Assembly: GCA_949935685.1 (NCBI GenBank)
Contig: CATLGN010000031.1
Coordinates: 1 to 10,964 of the forward strand
Direction of reading: 5' to 3'
Source: an uncultured Lachnospiraceae bacterium
GTDB lineage: Bacteria; Bacillota; Clostridia; Lachnospirales; Lachnospiraceae
DNA length: 10,964 nucleotides
The position numbers and the translations under genes were made by a program. Below the pieces are notes generated by a model that did not search any database, was not told the origin of the DNA, and saw only the letters and a list, made by a program, of their open reading frames with translations. Below are positions 1-5,590 of this stretch, one piece after another. Within the stretch, counting starts at the first letter, position 1. Every line of letters starts with the position of its first letter.

Positions 1-1267
1 GTGTCTTTGCCAGCGCATAGGGAACCGTTTTATCGGGAATGCCCGGCAGTATCAGTATGACCTCCACGCCGCGCTCCGCCGCAAATTTCAGCGCCGTTTC
101 CAGCTCTCCATCCAAGATCAGATACGGAGACATAATATGCACATATTCCAGAGAGCGATTCAAAATATCCATATAGACCCGCTCGCCCAGTTTATCGTTG
201 TCCAGCGGGCAGTCTCCATAGGGAATCACATAGCCCTTCGCCTCCGCCGCCGGAAACGCCGGATAGGAAAGAAAGCGCACGGTCTCGTCTTCTTTTTCAT
301 CTATCCGCCACATTTGCAGAAACATCAGCGTAAAACTCCGCACCGCCTCGCCTTTCAGCATAACAGCCGTATCCTTCCAGTGCCCGAACCGTGTTTTCCG
401 GTTGATGTATTCGTCCGCAAGATTCACACCGCCGGTAAAAGCCGTATGTCCGTCAATCACCAGAATCTTTCTGTGATCCCGATAATTATAATGGGTAGAG
501 ACAAAAGGTGTCACCGGGGCAAACACCTTGCAGCGAATCCCAAGCGCCCGCAGCCGCTTCGGATAATCGCGGGGCAGGAGGGCAAACTCACAGGATCCGT
601 CGTACATAACGCGGACTTCCACACCCGCTGCCGCCTTCCGAGCAAGAATCTCCAGTATCCTGCCCCACATCAACCCCTCGTCCACAATAAAATATTCCAT
701 AAAGATAAAATGCTCCGCTGCCGCCAACTGTTTCAGCATTTCCTCGAACATATTTTCACCGAGCGGAAAATAGGTCACGGCTGTCTTGTCGTACACCGGA
801 TGACAGCCGCTTCTTCCCATATAATGTGCCAGCGACGCCGCCCCCCTGTTTTCTTCCGCAAACCGCCGGAGAACGTCTTCCGACTGCGGAATATCATTTT
901 TCGTCTCTGTAATAATCCGGTTCATACGCGCTTTCAACGCTCTGTGGCCAATGTCGCTTTGTGTATAAAGAAACAAAAGCACCCCGAAAACCGGCATCAG
1001 CATAACAACAATCAGCCATGTGATCTTAGCGGAAGGGTCCATGCCGCTGTTCAGAAGATACAAAAGCATAAGAAACGTAAGCAGTACCGCTCCGCCCCAG
1101 ACATGCGGCAGAAACTCTCCCAGCCAGCGAAAAATACCAAACAGGATCAAAACCTGTATCATAAGCAGAAGCACAATCAGGCCAAAGCGGCTGAAAACAG
1201 CATGTATGACACCTTTTTGCCCTTTTTTCAGAAGAATAAGCCCCTTATCTTTATAATCTGTACGCAT
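1..1267 (-). CDS. cls: Cardiolipin synthase-like phospholipase D protein, partial (C-terminus off the left edge)
   Basis: The product probably condenses phosphatidylglycerol units into cardiolipin at the cytoplasmic membrane. 422 codons are visible from an ATG at 1267, which is preceded 9 bases away by AAGGAG (1277-1282). The N-terminus carries hydrophobic segments at about residues 28-48, 57-73 and 83-101, the usual membrane anchor of bacterial Cls. The first HKD motif is intact in the stretch around residues 259-283: H265, K267 and D272, followed by the typical TGGVNLADEY. The conserved FMEYF that opens the first PLD domain lies at about 189-193. The second PLD half begins (YVHIMSPYLILDGE, about 374-387), but its HKD motif would fall beyond base 1. 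Family members run to about 480-520 residues, so roughly 60-100 are missing. The gene lies directly downstream of rplT on the same strand behind a terminator. No clear promoter is visible in the 46 bases between them. Other membrane-anchored PLD enzymes are possible but less likely. Confidence 0.9.
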   Translation of the reverse strand, partial: MRTDYKDKGLILLKKGQKGVIHAVFSRFGLIVLLLMIQVLILFGIFRWLGEFLPHVWGGAVLLTFLMLLYLLNSGMDPSAKITWLIVVMLMPVFGVLLFLYTQSDIGHRALKARMNRIITETKNDIPQSEDVLRRFAEENRGAASLAHYMGRSGCHPVYDKTAVTYFPLGENMFEEMLKQLAAAEHFIFMEYFIVDEGLMWGRILEILARKAAAGVEVRVMYDGSCEFALLPRDYPKRLRALGIRCKVFAPVTPFVSTHYNYRDHRKILVIDGHTAFTGGVNLADEYINRKTRFGHWKDTAVMLKGEAVRSFTLMFLQMWRIDEKEDETVRFLSYPAFPAAEAKGYVIPYGDCPLDNDKLGERVYMDILNRSLEYVHIMSPYLILDGELETALKFAAERGVEVILILPGIPDKTVPYALAKT

Positions 1268-1309
1268 TGTTTTTTTCTCCTTGCAGACTCTTTGCATACC
1301 CGGAAACGC

Positions 1310-1338
1310 AAAACCCCTGCGGTATTATCCCGCAGGGG
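1310..1338 (-). terminator. Intrinsic terminator after rplT
   Basis: A perfect 9-bp GC-rich stem (CCCCTGCGG at 1314-1322 with CCGCAGGGG at 1330-1338) encloses a 7-base loop. Read on the minus strand it is followed by TTTTGCGTTT. It lies 21 bases after the rplT stop and would end the infC-rpmI-rplT transcript. The T-run is only four bases, so read-through into the downstream phospholipase gene is possible. Confidence 0.8.
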
Positions 1339-1359
1339 CCATAATCAGCTTCGCAGCAA

Positions 1360-1716
1360 CTATGCTACCTTGCCTTTTGCGATTTCAGCCAGCTTTGCAA
1401 ACCCTTCTGCATCGTTGACTGCCATCTCTGCCAGCATCTTTCTGTTAATATCGATTTCAGCCAGCTTCAGGCCATACATAAACTTGCTGTACGACAGGCC
1501 GTTCATTCTGGCTGCCGCATTGATTCTTGCAATCCAGAGCTGTCTGAACTGACGCTTTCTCTCTTTTCTGCCCGCATAGGAAGTCGCCAGCGCCCGCATA
1601 ACGGACTGTTTTGCCACTCTGTACTGTTTGGAGCGCGCTCCTCTATAGCCTTTTGCAAGCTTTAAAACTCTGTTGTGTTTCTTTTTTGCGTTCAAACCGC
1701 CTTTTATTCTTGCCAT
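1360..1716 (-). CDS. rplT: 50S ribosomal protein L20
   Basis: L20 binds 23S rRNA early in large-subunit assembly and in Firmicutes represses its own operon through the mRNA leader. The 118-residue product has the standard L20 length and recognisable signatures: MARIKGG at the start, the basic stretch [15 protein letters not shown], then [18 protein letters not shown] and the C-terminal globular part with NGLSYSKFM and [13 protein letters not shown]. The ATG is preceded by GGGAGGG (1725-1731) with 8-base spacing. It follows rpmI by 21 bases and is the last gene of the operon before the terminator at 1310-1338. The family and the operon position both support the call strongly. Confidence 0.98.
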   Translation of the reverse strand: MARIKGGLNAKKKHNRVLKLAKGYRGARSKQYRVAKQSVMRALATSYAGRKERKRQFRQLWIARINAAARMNGLSYSKFMYGLKLAEIDINRKMLAEMAVNDAEGFAKLAEIAKGKVA

Positions 1717-1737
1717 GTCTTATGCCCTCCCATCGAC

Positions 1738-1935
1738 TTATAAATACGGTAATATTTTCTTCATATTCTTAACATTGGTTGCATCCGTCATTGTCGGTTT
1801 TCTGAGATTTCTCTTTCTCTTGGTCGATTTTTTTGTTAAGATATGGCTCTTGTAAGCTTTGGCTCTTTTTAACTTTCCTGTTCCCGTTACCTTAAACCGT
1901 TTTGCTGCTGCTCTGCTTGTCTTCATTTTTGGCAT
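1738..1935 (-). CDS. rpmI: 50S ribosomal protein L35
   Basis: L35 is a small, very basic large-subunit protein. The 65-residue product begins [20 protein letters not shown], the diagnostic L35 N-terminus, and continues with the typical [16 protein letters not shown] segment. I chose the ATG at 1935 because AGGAGG (1945-1950) lies 9 bases upstream and because the product then has the usual family length. An in-frame TTG further upstream (1959) would add eight non-conserved residues and would place the ribosome binding site inside the gene. It is flanked by infC (56-base gap) and rplT (21-base gap) in the standard order. Confidence 0.97.
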   Translation of the reverse strand: MPKMKTSRAAAKRFKVTGTGKLKRAKAYKSHILTKKSTKRKRNLRKPTMTDATNVKNMKKILPYL

Positions 1936-1991
1936 CGCTACATTCCTCCTATCAATCAATCTGTAGTCAATCTCTATTTTAACTGTACGAA

Positions 1992-2498
1992 TTAACGCTT
2001 TTCAGTTAAAAACATCGTCATGCTCCGGCCTTCCACCTTCGGCGCCTTCTCTACAACGGCAACGTCGGAGAGCTGCTGCGCCACATCGTCCAGAATATGT
2101 TTGCTGTTTGCCATATGTGCCATCTCCCGTCCCCGAAAGCGCAGCGTCACTTTGACCTTATCGCCCTTGGACAGAAATTTCCTGGCAGCGTTCACTTTGG
2201 TGTTCAGATCATTGGTGTCAATATTGGGAGACAGACGAATCTCCTTTACGTCAATGATTCTCTGCTTTTTCTTTGCTTCTTTTTCTTTTCTGGTCTGTTC
2301 ATACCGGAACTTACCATAATCCACAATTTTACATACCGGCGGTTTCGCTGTCGGCGCGATCTTAACAAGATCCAGCCCCGCTTCCTCGGCAATCCGCATC
2401 GCCTCTCTGGAAGACATGATACCAAGCTGTTCCCCGTCCTGGCCAATGACACGTACTTCCCTGTCTCTAATCTGTTCGTTAATCATTAAATCGCTAAT
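1992..2498 (-). CDS. infC: Translation initiation factor IF-3, probable AUU start
   Basis: IF-3 binds the 30S subunit, promotes subunit dissociation and proofreads the start codon and initiator tRNA. The protein shows the whole family pattern: [14 protein letters not shown] with DGEQLGI at the N-terminus, [27 protein letters not shown], the basic linker [10 protein letters not shown], and the C-terminal domain with [11 protein letters not shown] and [18 protein letters not shown]. An ATG at 2486 gives 164 residues, but the only Shine-Dalgarno-like sequence, GGGGG at 2507-2511, lies 20 bases upstream of it. The same G-run is 8 bases from an in-frame ATT at 2498, giving the N-terminus (M)SDLMINEQ and 168 residues. 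AUU is the known start of infC in E. coli, where it lets IF-3 repress its own translation. I therefore prefer 2498; 2486 remains the fallback. Another in-frame ATT at 2501 is only 5 bases from the G-run. Confidence 0.96.
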   Translation of the reverse strand: MSDLMINEQIRDREVRVIGQDGEQLGIMSSREAMRIAEEAGLDLVKIAPTAKPPVCKIVDYGKFRYEQTRKEKEAKKKQRIIDVKEIRLSPNIDTNDLNTKVNAARKFLSKGDKVKVTLRFRGREMAHMANSKHILDDVAQQLSDVAVVEKAPKVEGRSMTMFLTEKR

Positions 2499-2660
2499 AA
2501 TTTTTACCCCCTATGCAAAAAAAGTGGATAGCATAACTATCCACTGAAAATCCGAACATGCGCCGCCCATCACCGCAGCATGTATCAGAACGCTGGACGC
2601 CTGAAGCACGATCGCCGCAGGGTGAGAGTGGATACTCTGCTTGGTTGTTCTGTATCATAC
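2499..2660 (-). promoter_or_regulatory. L20-type ribosomal protein leader of infC-rpmI-rplT
   Basis: The promoter at 2667-2695 predicts a transcript start near 2660, so a leader of about 160 bases precedes infC. It ends in an intrinsic terminator (2517-2545). Further upstream, TATCCACT (minus strand, 2627-2634) is exactly complementary to AGTGGATA in the 5' arm of that terminator. The two pairings exclude each other, which is the layout of an antiterminator and terminator switch. In low-GC Gram-positives the L20 leader family sits at this position before the same three genes and lets L20 cause premature termination. The assignment to that family rests on location and architecture; I did not match the full consensus structure. 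Confidence 0.8.
2517..2545 (-). terminator. Leader attenuator terminator upstream of infC
   Basis: On the minus strand AGTGGATAG, a 5-base loop TTATG and CTATCCACT form a perfect 9-bp stem. It is followed by a run of seven T (2517-2523), the last two stem T included in the run's context. It stands after the promoter and just before the infC ribosome binding site, so it can only act as an attenuator. Confidence 0.87.
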
Positions 2661-2666
2661 CTGTAT

Positions 2667-2695
2667 AGAATAGCACAGCATATTCTGTCTGTCAA
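2667..2695 (-). promoter_or_regulatory. Sigma-A promoter of infC-rpmI-rplT
   Basis: On the minus strand a perfect -35 box TTGACA (2690-2695) is separated by exactly 17 bases from the -10 box TATTCT (2667-2672). The predicted start is near 2660. The palindromic element's left direct repeat begins at 2701, 5 bases beyond the -35 box, so any original upstream activating sequence has been displaced. Confidence 0.85.
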
Positions 2696-2710
2696 ATCTT
2701 TTTTAGCCTG

Positions 2711-2862
2711 CACGACAAACGCATGAATGAGCCAACCGTGAACACAATATATACAAAGGACAGAAACGGAAAAATCCTGATCGGATTATCGCAGATTTTT
2801 CCGTTTCTGTCCGGTTCGGTCTGTGAAATGTTTACGATTTGTTCATTCATGCGTTTGTCGTG
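2711..2862. mobile_element. MITE-like 152-bp palindromic element
   Basis: The ends are perfect 20-bp inverted repeats: CACGACAAACGCATGAATGA at 2711-2730 and its reverse complement at 2843-2862. A second, perfect 19-bp inverted repeat (2758-2776 with 2794-2812) lies inside. The stretches between the two pairs (2731-2757 and 2813-2842) are also partly complementary. The whole element can fold into one long hairpin around a 17-base centre. It is bordered by the 10-bp direct repeat TTTTAGCCTG. It carries no credible gene; because of the symmetry both strands translate to similar peptides ending in SFMRLSC, which is an artefact of the palindrome. Short size, terminal inverted repeats and flanking duplication are the definition of a MITE. 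I do not recognise the parent transposon, and no transposase is in the window. It could alternatively be a REP-type or bidirectional terminator structure. Confidence 0.8.
2758..2812. repeat. Inner 19-bp perfect inverted repeat
   Basis: GGACAGAAACGGAAAAATC (2758-2776) is exactly repeated in reverse complement at 2794-2812, with 17 bases between. It forms the central stem of the palindromic element. Neither strand has a T-run after it, so it is not a standard intrinsic terminator. Confidence 0.9.
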
Positions 2863-2881
2863 TTTTAGCCTGTGTAAACCC

Positions 2882-2910
2882 TTGACAGAAAATATGCAAA
2901 CAAGTATTCT
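2882..2910 (+). promoter_or_regulatory. Promoter of the ROK regulator gene
   Basis: A perfect -35 box TTGACA (2882-2887), a 17-base spacer and TATTCT (2905-2910) predict a start near 2917. An 11-bp palindrome GTTAT-G-ATAAC (2917-2927) covers the predicted start and could be an autoregulatory site, though so short an AT-rich palindrome may be chance. The boxes and spacer resemble those of the divergent infC promoter. Confidence 0.75.
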
Positions 2911-2962
2911 TAAATTGTTATGATAACTTATAAAATATGGTTGCAAAGGGCGGCGTCTACAT

Positions 2963-4087
2963 ATGGCAGTGACACCGGAGATCCGGAAATTAAACAAACG
3001 GAACACATATCTGTATATCTATAAGCACAAAGAATGCTCAAAACAGGAGCTGGCATCCAGTGTCGGACAGAGTCTGCCGACCGTCAATCAAAACGTAAAC
3101 GAACTGCAGGATGAGGGCTTTGTCCGCATTGCCGGGTTATATGAATCCACCGGCGGACGCAAACCAATGGTTTTGCAGTGCACGCCCGATGCGCGGGTCG
3201 CCGCAGGCGTACAGATTCTCTCCGGGCAGGTTACAGCAGTGCTGCTTGATTTGTACGGAACGGTCCTCTCCTGTGAGATTCTCAGGGAGCCTTATAAAAA
3301 TGAAGATGCTTATTTCCAAAAAATCGGCAAGTTTATCGCTGATTTCATAAATGCCGGCGGTTATTCGGATGACAAACTGCTGGGAATCACACTTGCCACA
3401 CAAGGCGTTGCCGACTACGCTCATAAGAAGCTGGTCTACGGCCGTATTCTGGACAATAAGGGGCTTTCCGCCGACAGGCTTTCCGCCTGCATCGGCAGGC
3501 CCTGTATCCTGATGCATGACAGCGAAACCGCGGCCTTCGCCGAAAGCTTCCATCGTCCGGATCTTCGTGATTCCAGCTATATCTTTCTGAACGATTATCT
3601 GGGCAGCGCATCCATTATCAACGGCAGCCTGTATCGGGGCAACCACGGCCGCGGACAGCTTCTTGAACATGTGAAGCTGGTACAGGGAGGTCGCAAATGT
3701 TACTGCGGGCAATACGGATGCGCTGAAAGTTATTGCGGCGCCTACGGCCTGCACAAAATGTCCGGTCTTCCCACAGATGCATTTTTCCGCCTGCTCCGCA
3801 CACGGGATGAACGGACTCTGAAAATCTGGGACGAGTATCTCGACTATCTGGCGCTTTTACTGCACAATGTCCTGATGACAATGGATGTGGACATCATTCT
3901 CGGCGGTCTGCTCCGCAAATATATGCTGCCGGAAGATCTGCAGATCATTACAGAAAAAATCCGCAGCCAGACGGATTTTGACATCTCGGACCGGACAATT
4001 ACACTGGAATATATCACCGACTATCCCGCAGCCCGCGGAGCTGCACTCTATCTGGTACAACACTTTCTGGACAATTTTGAAATCTGA
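2963..4087 (+). CDS. ROK-family transcriptional regulator (NagC/XylR type)
   Basis: This is a sugar-responsive DNA-binding protein of 374 residues, near the usual 380-400. Residues about 10-57 form a winged helix-turn-helix (RNTYLYIYKHKECSKQELASSVG, then SLPTVNQNVNELQDEGFV), followed by the wing STGGRKP. The ROK domain fills the rest. It keeps the zinc site, with H236 in GQLLEHVKL and cysteines 246, 248 and 253 in KCYCGQYGCAE, and an aspartate at the kinase catalytic position (D186 in HDSETAAF). The glycine-rich phosphate loop of ROK kinases is not recognisable, as expected for a regulator. The ATG follows AAAGGG (2945-2950) at 12 bases. It has its own promoter and terminator and sits directly upstream of the sugar transport operon in the same orientation, so it is the likely regulator of that operon. 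Its effector ligand and whether it represses or activates are inferred, not seen. Confidence 0.93.
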   Translation: MAVTPEIRKLNKRNTYLYIYKHKECSKQELASSVGQSLPTVNQNVNELQDEGFVRIAGLYESTGGRKPMVLQCTPDARVAAGVQILSGQVTAVLLDLYGTVLSCEILREPYKNEDAYFQKIGKFIADFINAGGYSDDKLLGITLATQGVADYAHKKLVYGRILDNKGLSADRLSACIGRPCILMHDSETAAFAESFHRPDLRDSSYIFLNDYLGSASIINGSLYRGNHGRGQLLEHVKLVQGGRKCYCGQYGCAESYCGAYGLHKMSGLPTDAFFRLLRTRDERTLKIWDEYLDYLALLLHNVLMTMDVDIILGGLLRKYMLPEDLQIITEKIRSQTDFDISDRTITLEYITDYPAARGAALYLVQHFLDNFEI

Positions 4088-4143
4088 TATATCTCTCTCC
4101 TGCTCCGTATACCGTCATAGTTATACAGTTTGCATAAAAATTG

Positions 4144-4173
4144 GCTGTCTGTCTTAAAACAGACAGCTTTTTT
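4144..4173 (+). terminator. Intrinsic terminator after the ROK gene
   Basis: GCTGTCTGT (4144-4152), loop CTTAAA and ACAGACAGC (4159-4167) form a perfect 9-bp stem followed by six T. It separates the regulator's transcript from the transport operon. The 56 bases between the ROK stop codon and the stem show nothing else. Confidence 0.9.
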
Positions 4174-4255
4174 CTGTTTTACACGCCCCAATTCCCACGC
4201 CGTCCCATAAAAAATAGACAAGTAAATTCTTTTTTAAAAATATTTATCGTACATA

Positions 4256-4284
4256 TTGACAGCCATATGGATATAGTGTATCCT
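4256..4284 (+). promoter_or_regulatory. Promoter of the sugar transport and catabolism operon
   Basis: TTGACA (4256-4261), a 17-base spacer and TATCCT (4279-4284) form a strong sigma-A-type promoter, with a start expected near 4290. The 35 bases upstream are very A/T-rich and could act as an UP element. About 100 bases of untranslated leader follow before the first gene. A 10-bp palindrome TTTTGCAAAA lies in it at 4331-4340. I saw no catabolite-repression (cre) box with the expected consensus. Confidence 0.8.
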
Positions 4285-4295
4285 GAAATACATAA

Positions 4296-4310
4296 AGAAA
4301 ACAGTTTTCT
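4296..4310. promoter_or_regulatory. Candidate operator, 15-bp perfect palindrome
   Basis: AGAAAAC-A-GTTTTCT is a perfect inverted repeat with a one-base centre. It begins about 6 bases after the predicted transcript start, where a bound protein would block RNA polymerase. ROK regulators bind A/T-rich palindromes, and a ROK gene is immediately upstream, so it is the best candidate for that protein's site. No second copy was noticed in the window. Confidence 0.5.
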
Positions 4311-4391
4311 AAAAGTAATTATATTAATAGTTTTGCAAAAATCATTAGCAAAGCCGGCAGGATTCCCATTAAAACAAAAAGGAGAAAAAAT

Positions 4392-5486
4392 ATGAAGAAG
4401 AAAAATAATCTGTTGCAAAAAGCGATTGCGGCGCTGACAACAGCCGGACTCGTCCTGTCCCTGACTGCCTGCGGAAACGCCGGCTCCCCGTCCTCCGACA
4501 CGGTTTCCGATCTGTCTGCCGCCGAATCCAACGCTTCCGGCACGGCTGCCACAGACAACGGCGAAAAATACCGGATCGGGCTTTCCATGGGTACCAGCAA
4601 CACCGAATTCTGTATGAAACTAATGTCAGAGGTTGAAAATGCCTGCGCAGAAAATCCCAACGTCGAACTGACCACCCTCTCTGCCGACAGCGATGCCAAT
4701 ACCCAGGTCACAAACATCGACAACCTCGTGACCTCCGGCGTGGACGCTATCTGCATCTACCCGGTTGACCCTGAAATCTGTGCCGACGCTATGAAACGGG
4801 CCCGCGACGCCGGCATTCACGTAGTCATCGTTGACCAGATGCCTTCCGATACGGACAGCTTTGATGTAGGTATCAGCGTTTCCATGCACGATCTGGGAGC
4901 CGGGGTAAACGAAATGGCCTCCGACTGGATCGATGCCACTTTCCCGGATGCCGCCGACGGCACTGTCAAAGTGGGTGTGCTCGGTCTCTGGGCTACCGAA
5001 CAGTTTGCTGAACGCTGCGACGTATTTAATGAGATCGCCGACTACAATTCCAAGGCTGTCGTCTGCGAAAGTTATGATCACAATGTGTCCAACTTTGCGA
5101 CCGAGACGGCACAAAATGTTGAAATCCTGTTGCAGAAACACCCCGACATCAATGTTATCCTTTGCTTTACCGATACACAGGCAACCATTGCCGAAGAAGC
5201 GATCCAGAAAAATAAGGATGCCATGAACCTGAATCTGGACGAAATTGCAATCTTTACCGTGGACCATTCCACTGCTTCCTTTGAACTTCTGGGCCGTTCC
5301 GCCGATGGCGGGAGCTGCCTGCGCGGTATTGTCACCACAAACCTGGGGGTCGGCCAATTACTGTATGAATGCGCGGTAAAAGACTATGATCCCAACGATC
5401 TGGTGGACGGGAAGATCAAATATCAGGAAATCTACAAAATCGACACTTCCAACATGGACGATTACGCGGCATACATATTGAATTAA
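4392..5486 (+). CDS. Sugar ABC transporter substrate-binding lipoprotein (ribose-type, periplasmic-binding-protein fold I)
   Basis: This is the extracellular ligand receptor of the importer encoded downstream. The first 26 residues are a lipoprotein signal: KKK, a hydrophobic core AIAALTTAGLVLSL and the lipobox LTAC with C27 as the lipidated residue. A flexible Ser/Ala-rich linker (about 28-57) follows. The domain from YRIGLSMG (about 60) onward matches the ribose/xylose-binding family: NTQVTNIDNLVTSGVDAICIYPVDP, then GIHVVIVDQMPSD, the second lobe with GTVKVGVLGL, and the hinge-side segment NVILCFTDTQATIAEEAI. At 364 residues it is slightly longer than RbsB. AAGGAG (4379-4384) lies 7 bases before the ATG. 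It is the first gene of the operon and is separated from the ATPase gene by a strong hairpin. The bound sugar cannot be deduced; the mannitol-dehydrogenase-like gene downstream suggests a polyol, uronate or related compound. Confidence 0.92.
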   Translation: MKKKNNLLQKAIAALTTAGLVLSLTACGNAGSPSSDTVSDLSAAESNASGTAATDNGEKYRIGLSMGTSNTEFCMKLMSEVENACAENPNVELTTLSADSDANTQVTNIDNLVTSGVDAICIYPVDPEICADAMKRARDAGIHVVIVDQMPSDTDSFDVGISVSMHDLGAGVNEMASDWIDATFPDAADGTVKVGVLGLWATEQFAERCDVFNEIADYNSKAVVCESYDHNVSNFATETAQNVEILLQKHPDINVILCFTDTQATIAEEAIQKNKDAMNLNLDEIAIFTVDHSTASFELLGRSADGGSCLRGIVTTNLGVGQLLYECAVKDYDPNDLVDGKIKYQEIYKIDTSNMDDYAAYILN

Positions 5487-5487
5487 T

Positions 5488-5532
5488 CGGCTGCTTCCCC
5501 TGCGCGCGCAATCTGCCGCAGGGGAAGCGCCG
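5488..5532 (+). other. Intercistronic stem-loop between binding protein and ATPase genes
   Basis: GCTTCCCCTGCG (5493-5504) pairs perfectly with CGCAGGGGAAGC (5517-5528) around a 12-base loop. The outer CGGC/GCCG pairs extend the stem to 16 bp with one bulged T. No T-run follows, so it is unlikely to be a full terminator. Such hairpins commonly protect the 3' end of the upstream message, giving more binding protein than membrane components. That role is inferred. Confidence 0.65.
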
Positions 5533-5590
5533 GAAAACCATCTCATCACGCATCACCTTATAACAGATAAAAAGAAAGGACGGCGATATT

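Larger units (their letters stand above)
2701..2872. repeat. 10-bp direct repeats (target-site duplication) flanking the palindromic element
   Basis: TTTTAGCCTG occurs at 2701-2710 and again at 2863-2872, directly abutting the outer ends of the inverted repeats. The match does not extend on either side: the bases before are T and G, and those after are CACG and TGTG. This is what a staggered-cut insertion leaves behind. Removing one copy and the element would join the infC promoter region to the ROK gene promoter region. Confidence 0.8.

Noticed and set aside
137..1552. A 471-codon plus-strand open frame
   Set aside because: It lies antisense to the phospholipase D gene and to rplT, both clearly recognisable on the minus strand. 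Its translation is rich in His, Arg, Pro and Gln with no family resemblance.
2494..2676. A 60-codon minus-strand frame in the infC leader, possible leader peptide
   Set aside because: Its start lies within the promoter, upstream of the predicted transcript start. An internal ATG near 2658 has no ribosome binding site. The sequence is explained by RNA structure.
2711..2862. CRISPR repeat or tRNA-like structure
   Set aside because: The repeats are inverted and not regularly spaced direct copies, and no cloverleaf or anticodon arm can be drawn.
2692..3006. Similar peptides encoded on both strands (SFMRLSC endings)
   Set aside because: The similarity is a by-product of the palindrome: each strand reads nearly the same sequence. 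There is no evidence of a gene.
4626..5357. A 243-codon minus-strand frame inside the binding-protein gene
   Set aside because: It is a codon-bias shadow of a well-supported lipoprotein gene and has no recognisable motif or ribosome binding site.
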